This document shows, piece after piece, positions 1 to 11,863 of a stretch of DNA of 64,000 bases (the first letter of the stretch is position 1; each line of letters starts with the position of its first letter). Location of the stretch: positions 474,666,187 through 474,730,186 of the forward strand of contig NC_134357.1 of NCBI RefSeq assembly GCF_048569485.1, read 5' to 3'. This DNA comes from Anomaloglossus baeobatrachus. Its lineage: Eukaryota; Chordata; Amphibia; Anura; Aromobatidae. Both the position numbers and the translations under genes were made by a program. The notes under the pieces were generated by a model. That model did not search any database. It had not been told where the DNA came from and worked only from the letters and a program-made list of their open reading frames with translations.

Positions 1-1
1 G

Positions 2-265
2 ATTGGGAGTCAACCCCGATGTTCGATCTGTGGAGGACCAGATAGATATAGGCACTAGTAAGAAGCGGAACAGTGAAGGGACTTCAGATGAGCCGATTTC
101 TAAGGTGCTTGCTGTACAGCTAATGCCCCCCCTTAGTCTTGAGGGGACTAATGTGATCAAAGACTTTTCGGACAGTGATTAAACAGGTAGTCTGGAAACT
201 GTTTCAGAGGGTGCCGTTATGTCTCAATTTATGGAGTCAGATAAAGAGAGTGTGACCTTTTACTA
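2..265 (+). pseudogene. LINE A ORF1, C-terminal end
   Basis: The frame starting at base 2 reads an acidic, Ser/Asp-rich tail like the end of ORF1 in copy C. A stop at 180-182 ends it early. The same frame continues to another stop at 263-265, just before ORF2. The nucleic-acid-binding part and the CCHC knuckles would lie to the left of the window. The identification rests on position directly before ORF2 and on resemblance to the copy C tail (KKR basic patch, then an acidic end). Confidence 0.6.
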
Positions 266-277
266 ATCACCTTATTA

Positions 278-2247
278 ATGGCAGACATTCGTGTGGCATC
301 ATTAAATGTAAGAAGCTTGAAGAGCCCAATCAGGAGGGCTGCTTTATTTGCTTGGTTGGTGACCCTGTGTTTTGATGTTTTCTTTTTGCAGGAATGCGGC
401 ATTGATCATGAACTTTCGTATACTCACCTTAAGGCTACATGCGCACACTGCTTTTTTTGCTGCGTTTTTGGTGCGTTTTTGGCTGCAGTTTATTTGTCAG
501 AACTTTTTGACATCTGACTTCCCAGCAAAGTCTATGAGAAGTCAGATTTTCTATGCGCACATTGCAGTTTATTTGTCAGCGTTTTATTTGTCAAAAGTTT
601 GTGACAAAAAAAATGCACCATGTTCATTCTTCCTGCGTTTTTGTCAACATTTGTCACAAAAACGCAGGTTGTGAAAAACGCACCGAAAAAGCAGCAAAAA
701 CACACCTATAATTACAAGCATTTTTTGTGACATTTCCAGGCTCTCTCTGACAAGGTGCAGTTTTGGCTGCAGTTTGTGAACACAAAAAGATGCAGCGTGC
801 GCATGTAGCCTAAAAAAGACTGGTCTGCCGGACCCTCTTTGTGGTCAGGGTCATCTGAAAATAAAGCAGCTGGGGTGGGAATTGTATTTAAATGTAGTAA
901 TGTAAATATTTTATTTGTCTCAGAAATTGTACCAGGCCGGGCTCTTATGACAAATGTGGTTTTTAACGGTTTTAAGTGTTGTTTTATGAATATTTATGCT
1001 TCCCCAGAAAAAAATGAACGGATCTCCCTTTTTAACACCATCCCTTTGTTTTTAACAGGTTCCTCTCCTGTGGTTTTAGGGGGTGATTTTAATTGTGTTA
1101 TGCTGGGGGAAGGGAGGGGTGGGAGTGATGTCACTAGGAGGGCTGACAAAACTCCGGCCTCATGAAACACATTTTAACCGATTTTAAGTTGTCAGATGCT
1201 TGGAGGGGACACCGTCCCGCTGACCCTGGTTTTACGTGGTGTAGCGGAACAGTGTCCTCTCGTATTGACTTTATTTTTCCTTCTACCAATGGTTTTCAAG
1301 TAAAAACTGTTGACCTGGTTTCCAATATATTCTCTGATCATTTGCTTTTAGGTGCTACACTGGGATTCCCAGGGGAGGTAAGAACTGGTAAAAGCTCATG
1401 GAAATTAAACACGGATTTGTTACAAGATGAGGAGACTAGAGCAGAATTCATTGTTAAATACCAGATCTGGAGAAAACGTAAGCACCCTGATCAGACAATG
1501 TTGGGTTGGCGGGAAGGTATAAAGAGCCGCATACGAGATTTCTTTATAAAGGTTGGAAAAAAGATAGCCCGGGAGAAAAGAAAATGTTTTAAAGATTTGA
1601 ATGTAAGAATGCAAACTCTTCATAAGTTCCAGTAAAAGAGTGGGGAGTGCCTGAGGTTGAAGGTGGAATAGCCCAGTTAAAAGTGGAGATACAAAAGTAT
1701 CTGGAGCAGAAAGGAAAAGAGATTATATTTAATGCTCGTGTTAAACATTTAGAAGAAGGGGAGTCCTGCTCCAGATACTCTCAAAAAAGTTGGTGAAAAG
1801 AAATGGATTATTGAAGCGTTAGAAGGACAGACCTCCACTCAGGCTATTTTAGATGAGACTTAATTTTTATTCTGACCTTTTTAACCTTAAAAGTATTGAT
1901 GATTTTACCCTCACTGAGAATCTTAATGTGTTATCCCAGATTTTAATTAATGAAGAACAGGACTTTTTATCAGAAGAAATAGACCCAGGGGAGATCGAAA
2001 GTGCCCTTAAAGGTTTCCAGAAAGGTAAAGACCCGGGGTCAGACAGTCTCCCTATAGAGTTTTACCTTACTTTCTGGGATTAAATTAAAAATATTTTAGA
2101 GGTTTTTAGTGAAGTTTTCAAGGTTAATTAATTACCCCGCTCATGGAGGGAAAGCATTATTACCCTGATTTTTAAGAAGGGACATAGGTCAAAACCGGAG
2201 GCCTATTTCCCTGCTAAATACAGACTATAAAATTATGGCTAAGGTTA
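278..2247 (+). pseudogene. LINE A ORF2, part 1: APE endonuclease and start of RT
   Basis: The ATG at 278 opens with MADIRVASLNVRSLK, the usual start of a Tx1 ORF2. Endonuclease motifs follow: the QECG catalytic Glu, GGDFN near 1080, SRIDFIF near 1258 and the terminal SDH near 1336. The fingers of the reverse transcriptase follow (KGKDPGSDSLPIEFY near 2025). A Harbinger MITE splits the frame at 433-810. Further breaks include a stop at 1162-1164 overlapping the next reading segment, a stop near 1634 and a stop near 2081. The last codons before the Gypsy array read MAKV, and they continue as IA at 17839. The enzyme is dead, but its domain order is clear. Confidence 0.8.
433..810. mobile_element. 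Harbinger-type MITE (378 bp) in LINE A ORF2
   Basis: Inverted ends GGCTACATGCGCACACTGC and the complement of GCAGCGTGCGCATGTAGCC differ at one base in 19. The element is flanked by TAA at 430-432 and 811-813. Removing it with one TAA leaves CCTTAAAAAAGACTGG, which matches the uninterrupted ORF2 of copy C (CCTTAAAAAGGACTGG near 36210). A 3-bp TNA duplication with GGC-starting ends is characteristic of PIF/Harbinger. The interior is T-rich and the small ORFs in it look accidental. Confidence 0.8.
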
Positions 2248-3826
2248 TGTTACGGGGGGACCGGCAGATTAGGACCAGGGGTATATATCCCAATCGCCAG
2301 TCGGGGCCCACAGTGCTCCAGATGGTAATGGAGCTGCTGGCACCCTGTGGGTTAGGCGGAGACTATAGAGCTGGATGGCTCTGAGATAACTCAAGGAACC
2401 GGTCACGTGTGTAGGGACATGTCAGACCGGACGACAACCCAGTTAGCGTTTCGGTGGAGCGGACACTACTCCGACCACGTGTGTAACAACACGTCAGGCC
2501 GGATGGTAACCAGTTAGCGTTGACCGAGAAGACCGCTGCGACAGCGCCCTGTCGGCCATGTGTGTAAGCCACGACAGGCCGAGCGGTCCACCGATTAGCG
2601 TTTCTGGCCACTACTCGACTGGCCACGTATGTAAAGGACACGTCAGACCAGGTAGTCACACCAGTAGCATTTGACTGGGAAGCCGAGGAGGATAATAGGG
2701 TTCACACACCCAATCCAGGAACACCCTGATAACTTCTCAGGGGTTCTGGGGTGCGCGTAGAGGGCACAACCGGACAGGTGGCGCAGGTACACTGTCCGTG
2801 TGCGTAGAGGGCACTCTCGGACAGGTGACGCAACAGGTATTCTGTCCGTGTGCGTAGGAGGCACAACTGAACAGGTGACGCAGCAGCCGCAGCCCAGTTA
2901 ACGCCACTGGACTGCTCTAGCACAACAGGAACGGTAGCAAGGAAGCACGGCGCCTGACCCTCATGTGCGGAGCCACGAATCTTGGCGTGACAGGCACCGT
3001 TCGCCTAGCCCTACCTACCGCTTCCAACAAGGCTTATTCCACCAAGAACTCTAAATGAAGACTGCGCACCTCCATGTTGTCTCCAGCCCCTTTTATAACC
3101 TGGGTCCGCCCCAAACCCAGGGTGGAACCACCAAGGTCCAATAGCAGAGTGCCATGTCATCAGTGACGTCACCAGCGACCTATCCGGAACCGCCACGTCA
3201 TTGATGACCTCATGGCAGCCACGCCCCAAACACTTCACCAGTCATCGTCTGACGACCAATGGTGAGGTGCCAGATCATAAGGGCGGGCATCTGCGAGCCA
3301 GTCCGGAGTGGCCACGTCATCAGGACACCTGACTTCCTCTGCCCTATCAGGGCCTGCCACCTCACGGACATGCTCAGTGTGGTCCTTACCGGACCTAGCC
3401 TCTGATGCACTAAGTGCCTGAGCATGCTCAGTAGCCTGAACAACAGACTCAGAAATCAGACTATCTGCCTGAGCATGCTCAGTAGGCACATCCCAGAACT
3501 TAGACACAGCACGAAGTCCAAGTACCTGTGCAAAGAGGCTGTTAGGATTAATTGTGGGAGCATGCTCAGTAGCCTGAACTGAGGACTTAGTCTCAGAAAT
3601 GACACAATCAGGCTGAGCATGCTCACTAGGCAAAACACCGGGCTTAGACTCTGGCTGGGGTAAATCAACGCACGCATGCGCACTAGCCGCCTCTCCACAC
3701 TTAGACGTGGTGGAAGGAGCAGCCAAGTGGACGACCCGAGGCACGGCCAAGAACGGCAGCCAGCGCCTGGGCGCAACAGGAACTGCAGCAGGCTGCTTGC
3801 AGCTATAACGGCGCCGGTTCGTAACA
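2248..3826 (-). repeat. Gypsy array LTR 1 (outer)
   Basis: This is the left outer LTR, about 1.58 kb, read on the minus strand. It ends TGTTAC...GTAACA and abuts the TSD GGTTA on its left. On the right a G-rich minus-strand tract (C-rich at 3830-3850 on the plus strand) is the likely polypurine tract. It holds direct repeats of about 70 bp around 2400-2660, with CACGTGTGTA and ACACGTCAG cores, shorter repeats near 2755-2880, and four palindromes GAGCATGCTC at 3420, 3471, 3558 and 3615. Confidence 0.8.
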
Positions 3827-5220
3827 GTACCCCCCCCTCTAGCGGCCCTCCCACTTGAATGGTCTATAGTTGCCAAAGATACCACTGAGCGACGGGCATA
3901 AGATGGAGACATGCAGTGGGAGCTACAAGACTCACTCCACCGCGTAATCACCCCAGATGACCAGTCGATATGTGGGGAATGCCGCTTCAACCAAGGAATA
4001 CCCAGCAGAATATCATCTGCACCCTTAGGGAGAACCAGAAATGAAATGGTCTCCCTATGCCCAGATGACATGGTAAGGGTAATGGGCACTGTCCGCTGGT
4101 GAATTACCATGGGCAACAAGGACCCATCCACTACTCAGACTCTCACTGGCCTTGGCATTTGCACCAGTGGGATGGCATGCCGCCGGGCAAAAGAGGAGGA
4201 GATGAAATTATCCTCAGCACCTGTGTCCACACTTGCCCTTGTGGACCATGTTGACCCCTTAAAGGAAATGGACACAGGAAACGTCACCCTAATGGATGAC
4301 GCCGAGTCCAGTCTACCTCCAGCTATGGTCACCAATCGCGGTCGCTTACCCTGACGCTTTGGGCAACGGTTGGCATAATGACCATACTGCCCACAAGCGA
4401 AACAGGAAATGCCCTTGCGACTCGATGACCTAGCAGCACCCACCCTAGAGATGTCCATAGGGACAGAGACGTCCTCTAAGGAAGGTGCAGTAGGAGAGTC
4501 CACCATAGTGGCTGAACGACCCTCTGACCTGCGCTCCAGCTGACGTTCGGAGGTCCGTAGGTCAATGCGAGTAGCCAGAGTCATAAGGCCCTCAAGCGTA
4601 GTTGGTACCTCGCACGACGCTAACGCATCCTTCACGTGCGAGGCTAATTCCTTCCAGAACATTGGAATGAGAGTCCTCTCTGGCCACCCCAGTTCTGCAG
4701 CAAGTGTCCTGAAGCTCACAGCATATTGACTCGAGGAGGTACGCCCCTGCTCCAAAGTCAGTATCTGTAGGGCCGAGTCGTGAGTGACCTGAGGCCCCAG
4801 GAACACTTGCCTCAAAGACTCCAAAAACTCCTCAGAGTCCTGAACTACAGGGTCATTCCTCTCCCACAATGGTGTAGCCCACTCCAGTGCTCTATCAGAG
4901 AGCAAGGAGATGATAAACCCCACCTTCGACCTCTCTGTAAGGAACCGTGCAGCCAGCAACTGCAGATGGATTGAGCACTGGTTCACGAATCCCCTACATG
5001 CCTTGCTGTCCCCTGCAAACTTGTTGGGCAGCGAGAGGTGAGGGAGCGGTGTAGTGGGCTTGGTGGCAGACACCATTGCGGCCGCTCGAGCCACCACATC
5101 ATCCATATCAGCAGCAAGGGCAGACTGCTCTACAAACCTAACTCTGGCCTCAAGCTGCTGTATGAACTGACGTATCTGCTCCATCTCCGCCATGCCAGCC
5201 AGACCCTGGCGCAGTCTTAC
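3827..5220 (-). mobile_element. Gypsy array interior 1: gag and protease segment
   Basis: The minus-strand gag ORF at 4135-5193 starts MAEMEQIRQF and has a retrotransposon gag domain in its middle. A CCHC knuckle (CFACGQYGHYANRC) lies near residue 265. A retropepsin core DTGAEDNF follows near residue 325. A second open stretch at 3235-4131 carries the rest of the protease (DDILLGIPWL) and runs on into the LTR. No RT, RNase H or integrase is present. This interior differs from the other three by several shared substitutions and lacks a 6-bp repeat that they carry. Confidence 0.8.
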
Positions 5221-8200
5221 TGTTATGGGGGGACCGGCAGATTAGGACCAGGGGTATATATCCCAATCACCAGTCGGGGCCCACCGTGCTCCAGATGGTA
5301 ATGGAGCTGCTGGCACCCTGTGGGTTAGGTGGAGACTATAGAGCTGGATGGCTCTGAGATAACTCAAGGAACCGGTCACGTGTGTAGGGACACGTCAGAC
5401 CGGACGACAACCCAGTTAGCGTTTCGGTGGAGCGGACACTACTCCGACCACGTGTGTAACAACACGTAAGGCCGGATGGTAACCAGTTAGCATTGACCGA
5501 GAAGACCGCTGCGACAGCGCCCTGTCGGCCATGTGTGTAAGACACGTCAGGCCGAGCGGTCCTCTGATTAGCGTTTCTGGCCACCACTCGACTGGCCACG
5601 TATGTAAAGGACACGTCAGACCAGGTAGTCACACCAGTAGCATTTCTATGGGGAGATAAGGTATGCACACCAGTGACTATGGAAGGGGAATACATGGAAT
5701 AGCAGAAACTGCTGTGTGAATACTGACATGAAAAATTCAATAGCTATTTGTAAGAATGAAATAGCTATTGAATTTTTCATGTCAGTATTCACACAGCAGT
5801 TTCTGCTATTCCATGTATTCCCCTTCCATAGTCACTGGTGTGCATACCTTATCTCCCCATAGTGATGTTTTTTAGGTTTTTTGCACCCAGTTCAGACATA
5901 GAATGGAGTTCCAAACGTTATTCTTTAATGTTAGTAGTTTTTCGTTTGTGAACCCTCCCCATACACACCTATTGCCAATCCACATTATACGCATATATAG
6001 CCTGGGTCTCAGCGTCCCATACACGGTAAGTTTTTTAACTGCATGAGAGGACACACACAAGCTAGGGACCCCAACGTAGAGAAATACTTTGGCGTAGTGT
6101 TGGGGCTCTTCTGCATTGATCAATTCAGTAGCTAAATTTCTCTTTATTCATATATTCATGGCAGTAATGCAGGTTCCATTTTTCACATTTCATTCTTACA
6201 AATAGCTATTGAATTTTTCATGTCAGTATTCACACAGCAGTTTCTGCTATTCCATGTATTCCCCTTCCATAGTCACTGGTGTGCATACCTTATCTCCCCA
6301 TAGTGATGTTTTTTAGGTTTTTTGCACCCAGTTCAGACATAGAATGGAGTTCCAAACGTTATTCTTTAATGTTAGTAGTTTTTCGTTTGTGAACCCTCCC
6401 CATACACACCTATTGCCAATCCACATTATACGCATATATAGCCTGGGTCTCAGCGTCCCATACACGGTAAGTTTTTTAACTGCATGAGAGGACACACACA
6501 AGCTAGGGACCCCAACGTAGAGAAATACTTTGGCGTAGTGTTGGGGCTCTTCTGCATTGATCAATTCAGTAGCTAAATTTCTCTTTATTCATATATTCAT
6601 GGCAGTAATGCAGGTTCCATTTTTCACATTTCATTCTTACAAATAGCTATTGAATTTTTCATGTCAGTATTCACACAGCAGTTTCTGCTATTCCATGTAT
6701 TCCCCTTTCATAGTCACTGGTGTGCATACCTTATCTCCCCATAGTGATGTTTTTTAGGTTTTTTGCACCCAGTTCAGACATAGAATGGAGTTCCAAACGT
6801 TATTCTTTAATGTTAGTAGTTTTTCGTTTGTGAACCCTCCCCATACACACCTATTGCCAATCCACATTATACGCATATATAGCCTGGGTCTCAGCGTCCC
6901 ATACACGGTAAGTTTTTTAACTGCATGAGAGGACACACACAAGCTAGGGACCCCAACGTAGAGAAATACTTTGGCGTAGTGTTGGGGCTCTTCTGCATTG
7001 ATCAATTCAGTAGCTAAATTTCTCTTTATTCATATATTCATGGCAGTAATGCAGGTTCCATTTTTCACATTTCATTCTTACAAATAGCTATTGAATTTTT
7101 CATGTCAGTATTCACACAGCAGTTTCTGCTATTCCATGTATTCCCCTTCCATAGTCACTGGTGTGCATACCTTATCTCCCCATAGTGATGTTTTTTAGGT
7201 TTTTTGCACCCAGTTCAGACATAGAATGGAGTTCCAAACGTTATTCTTTAATGTTAGTAGTTTTTCGTTTGTGAACCCTCCCCATACACACCTATTGCCA
7301 ATCCACATTATACGCATATATAGCCTGGGTCTCAGCGTCCCATACACGGTAAGTTTTTTAACTGCATGAGAGGACACACACAAGCTAGGGACCCCAACGT
7401 AGAGAAATACTTTGGCGTAGTGTTGGGGCTCTTCTGCATTGATCAATTCAGTAGCTAAATTTCTCTTTATTCATATATTCATGGCAGTAATGCAGGTTCC
7501 ATTTTTCACATTTCATTCTTACAAATAGCTATTGAATTTTTCATGTCAGTATTCACACAGCAGTTTCTGCTATTCCATGTATTCCCCTTCCATAGTCACT
7601 GGTGTGCATACCTTATCTCCCCATAGTGATGTTTTTTAGGTTTTTTGCACCCAGTTCAGACATAGAATGGAGTTCCAAACGTTATTCTTTAATAACACCA
7701 GTAGCATTTGACTGGGAAGCCGAGGAGGATAATAGGGTTCACACACCCAATCCAGGAACACCCTGATAACTTCTCAGGGGTTCTGGGGTGCGCTGTCCGT
7801 GCGCGTAGAGGGCACAACCGAACAGGTGGCGCAGCAGGTACACTGTCCGTGTGCGTAGAGGGCACTCTCGGACAGGTGACGCAACAGGTATTCTGTCCTT
7901 GTGCGTAGGAGGCACAACTGAACAGGTGACGCAGCAGCCGCAGCCCAGTTAACGCCACTGGACTGCTCTAGCACAACAGGAACGGTAGCAAGGAAGCACG
8001 GCGCCTGACCCTCATGTGCTGAGCCACGAATCTTGGCGTGACAGGCACCGTTCGCCTAGCCCTACCTACCGCTTCCAACAAGGCTTATTCCACCAAGAAC
8101 TCTAAATGAAGACTGCGCACCTCCATGTTGTCTCCAGCCCCTTTTATAACCTGGGTCCGCCCCAAACCCAGGGTGGAACCACCAAGGTCCAATAGCAGAG

Positions 8201-8877
8201 TGCCATGTCATCAGTGACGTCACCAGCGACCTATCCGGAACCGCCACGTCATTGATGACCTCATGGCAGCCACGCCCCAAACACTTCACCAGTCATCGTC
8301 TGACGACCAATGGTGAGGTGCCAGATCATAAGGGCGGGCATCTGCGAGCCAGTCCGGAGTGGCCACGTCATCAGGACACCTGACTTCCTCTGCCCTATCA
8401 GGGCCTGCCACCTCACGGACATGCTCAGTGTGGTCCTTACCGGACCTAGCCTCTGATGCACTAAGTGCCTGAGCATGCTCAGTAGCCTGAACAACAGACT
8501 CAGAAATCAGACTATCTGCCTGAGCATGGTCAGTAGGCACATCCCAGAACTTAGACACAGCACGAAGTCCAAGTACCTGTGCAAAGAGGCTGTTAGGATT
8601 AATTGTGGGAGCATGCTCAGTAGCCTGAACTGAGGACTTAGTCTCAGAAATGACACAATCAGGCTGAGCATGCTCACTAGGCAAAACACCGGGCTTAGAC
8701 TCTGGCTGGGGTAAATCAGCGCACGCATGCGCACTAGCCGCCTCTCCACACTTAGACGTGGTGGAAGGAGCAGCCAAGTGGACGACCCGAGGCACGGCCA
8801 AGAACGGCAGCCAGCGCCTGGGCGCAACAGGAACTGCAGCAGGCTGCTTGCAGCTATAACGGCGCCAGTTCGTAACA
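5221..8877 (-). repeat. Gypsy array LTR 2, carrying a 441-bp repeat insertion
   Basis: This is an LTR of the same family, interrupted at 5646-7694 by the tandem 441-bp repeat cluster. The flanking LTR sequence ACACCAGTAGCATTT is duplicated on both sides of the insert. Without the insert its length is close to that of the other LTRs, with a small local expansion near 7795-7830. Confidence 0.8.
5646..7694. repeat. 441-bp tandem repeat cluster with inverted head, inserted in LTR 2
   Basis: Between 15-bp target duplications (5631-5645 and 7695-7709) lie a little over four head-to-tail copies of a 441-bp unit. The repeated minus-strand 83-codon frames at 5872, 6313, 6754 and 7195 mark the period. 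The first 115 bp (5646-5760) are the inverse complement of the following unit, so the cluster begins with a head-to-head turn. Copies are nearly identical, with one visible difference near 6707. The duplication length and 5' inversion suggest insertion by target-primed reverse transcription, as in Penelope-like elements or LINEs. No RT or coding domain is visible, and I do not recognise the family. Confidence 0.75.
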
Positions 8878-10281
8878 GTACCCCCCCCCTCTAGCGGCCC
8901 TCCCACTTGAATGGTCTATAGTTGCCAAAGATACCACTGAGCGACGGGCATAAAATGGAGACATGCAGTGGGAGCTACAAGACTCACTCCACCGCGTAAT
9001 CACCCCAGATGACCAGTCGATATGTGGGGAATGCCGCTTCAACCAAGGAATACCCAGCAGAATATCATCTGCACCCTTAGGGAGAACCAGAAATGAAATG
9101 GTCTCCCTATGCCCAGATGACATGGCAAGGGTAATGGGCACTGTCCGCTGGTGAATTACCATGGGCAACAAGGACCCATCCACTACTCAGACTCTCACTG
9201 GCCTTGGCATTTGTGGCATTTGCACCAGTGGGATGGCATGCCGCCGGGCAAAAGAGGAGGAGATGAAATTATCCTCAGCACCTGTGTCCACACTTGCCCT
9301 TGTGGACCATGTTGACCCCTTAAAGGAAATGGACACAGGAAACGTCACCCTAATGGATGACGCCGAGTCCAGTCTACCTCCAGCTATGGTCACCAATCGC
9401 GGTCGCTTACCCTGACGCTTTGGGCAACGGTTGGCATAATGACCATACTGCCCACAAGCGAAACAGGAAATGCCCTTGCGACTCGATGACCTAGCAGCAC
9501 CCACCCTAGAGATGTCCATAGGGACAGAGACGTCCTCTAAGGAAGGTGCAGTAGGAGAGTCCACCATAGTGGCTGAACGACCCTCTGACCTGCGCTCCAG
9601 CTGACGTTCGGAGGTCCGTAGGTCAATGCGAGTAGCCAGAGTCATAAGGCCCTCAAGGGTAGTTGGTACCTCGCACGACGCTAACGCATCCTTCACGTGC
9701 AAGGCTAATTCCTTCCAGAACATTGGAATGAGAGTCCTCTCTGGCCACCCCAGTTCTGCGGCAAGTGTCCTGAAGCTCACAGCATATTGACTCAAGGAGG
9801 TACGCCCCTGCTCCAAAGTCAGTATCTGTAGGGCCGAGTCGTGAGTGACCTGAGGCCCCAGGAACACTTGCCTCAAAGACTCCAAAAACTCCTCAGAGTC
9901 CTGAACTACAGGGTCATTCCTCTCCCACAATGGTGTAGCCCACTCCAGTGCTCTATCAGAGAGCAAGGAGATGATAAACCCCACCTTCGACCTCTCTGTA
10001 AGGAACCGTGCAGCCAGCAACTGCAGATGGATTGAGCACTGGTTCACGAATCCCCTACATGCCTTGCCTTCCCCTGCAAACTTGTTGGGCAGCGAGAGGT
10101 GAGGGAGGGGTGTAGTGGGCTTGGTGGCAGACACCATTGCGGCCGCTCGAGCCACCACATCATCCATATCAGCAGCAAGGGCAGACTGCTCTACAAACCT
10201 AACTCTGGCCTCAAGCTGCTGTATGAACTGACGTAGCTGCTCCATCTCCGCCATGCCAGCCAGACCCTGGCGCAGTCTTAC
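8878..10281 (-). mobile_element. Gypsy array interior 2: gag and protease segment
   Basis: The gag ORF lies at 9187-10254 on the minus strand and starts MAEMEQLRQF. It has the same gag domain, CCHC knuckle and DTGAEDNF retropepsin core as interior 1. A protease continuation lies at 8854-9183. This interior belongs to the inner sequence type shared with interiors 3 and 4, including the 6-bp duplication that gives QMPQMP near the end of gag. It lacks all pol enzymes except the protease. Confidence 0.8.
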
Positions 10282-11863
10282 TGTTACGGGGGGACCGGCA
10301 GATTAGGACCAGGGGTATATATCCCAATCGCCAGTCGGGGCCCACCGTGCTCCAGATGGTAATGGAGCTGCTGGCACCCTGTGGGTTAGGCGGAGACTAT
10401 AGAGCTGGATGGCTCTGAGATAACTCAAGGAACCGGTCACGTGTGTAGGGACACGTCAGACCGGACGACAACCCAGTTAGCGTTTCGGTGGAGCGGACAC
10501 TACTCCGACCACGTGTGTAACAACACGTCAGGCCGGATGGTAACCAGTTAGCGTTGACCGAGAAGACCGCTGCGACAGCGCCCTGTCGGCCATGTGTGTA
10601 AGACACGTCAGGCCGAGCGGTCCTCTGATTAGCGTTTCTGGCCACCACTCGACTGGCCACGTATGTAAAGGACACGTCAGACCAGGTAGTCACACCAGTA
10701 GCATTTGACTGGGAAGCCGAGGAGGATAATAGGGTTCACACACCCAATCCAGGAACACCCTGATAACTTCTCAGGGGTTCTGGGGTGCGCGTAGAGGGCA
10801 CAACTGAACAGGTGGCGCAGCAGGTACACTGTCCGTGTGCGTAGAGGGCACTCTCGGACAGGTGACGCAACAGGTATTCTGTCCGTGTGCGTAGGAGGCA
10901 CAACTGAACAGGTGACGCAGCAGCCGCAGCCCAGTTAACGCCACTGGACTGCTCTAGCACAACAGGAACGGTAGCAAGGAAGCACGGCGCCTGACCCTCA
11001 TGTGCTGAGCCACGAATCTTGGCGTGACAGGCACCGTTCGCCTAGCCCTACCTACCGCTTCCAACAAGGCTTATTCCACCAAGAACTCTAAATATAGACT
11101 GCGCACCTCCATGTTGTCTCCAGCCCCTTTTATAACCTGGGTCCGCCCCAAACCCAGGGTGGAACCACCAAGGTCCAATAGCAGAGTGCCATGTCATCAG
11201 TGACGTCACCAGCGACCTATCCGGAACCGCCACGTCATTGATGACCTCATGGCAGCCACGCCCCAAACACTTCACCAGTCATCGTCTGACGACCAATGGT
11301 GAGGTGCCAGATCATAAGGGCGGGCATCTGCGAGCCAGTCCGGAGTGGCCACGTCATCAGGACACCTGACTTCCTCTGCCCTATCAGGGCCTGCCACCTC
11401 ACGGACATGCTCAGTGTGGTCCTTACCGGACCTAGCCTCTGATGCACTAAGTGCCTGAGCATGCTCAGTAGCCTGAACAACAGACTCAGAAATCAGACTA
11501 TCTGCCTGAGCATGGTCAGTAGGCACATCCCAGAACTTAGACACAGCACGAAGTCCAAGTACCTGTGCAAAGAGGCTGTTAGGATTAATTGTGGGAGCAT
11601 GCTCAGTAGCCTGAACTGAGGACTTAGTCTCAGAAATGACACAATCAGGCTGAGCATGCTCACTAGGCAAAACACCGGGCTTAGACTCTGGCTGGGGTAA
11701 ATCAGCGCACGCATGCGCACTAGCCGCCTCTCCACACTTAGACGTGGTGGAAGGAGCAGCCAAGTGGACGACCCGAGGCACGGCCAAGAACGGCAGCCAG
11801 CGCCTGGGCGCAACAGGAACTGCAGCAGGCTGCTTGCAGCTATAACGGCGCCAGTTCGTAACA
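10282..11863 (-). repeat. Gypsy array LTR 3 (inner)
   Basis: This is a 1582-bp inner LTR shared by interiors 2 and 3. Its termini are TGTTAC and GTAACA. It carries the inner-type variants GAGCATGGTC (one palindrome lost) and CGCCAGTTCG next to the right terminus. It is almost identical to LTR 4. Confidence 0.8.

Noticed and set aside
5872-7446. Four identical 83-codon minus-strand ORFs at 441-bp intervals
   Set aside because: They recur only because the 441-bp repeat recurs. The peptide has no recognisable domain and the flanks lack any gene signal, so I treat them as repeat shadows.
5646-7694. CRISPR-like or satellite array
   Set aside because: The unit is 441 bp with no spacers, the context is eukaryotic and it is flanked by a 15-bp target duplication.
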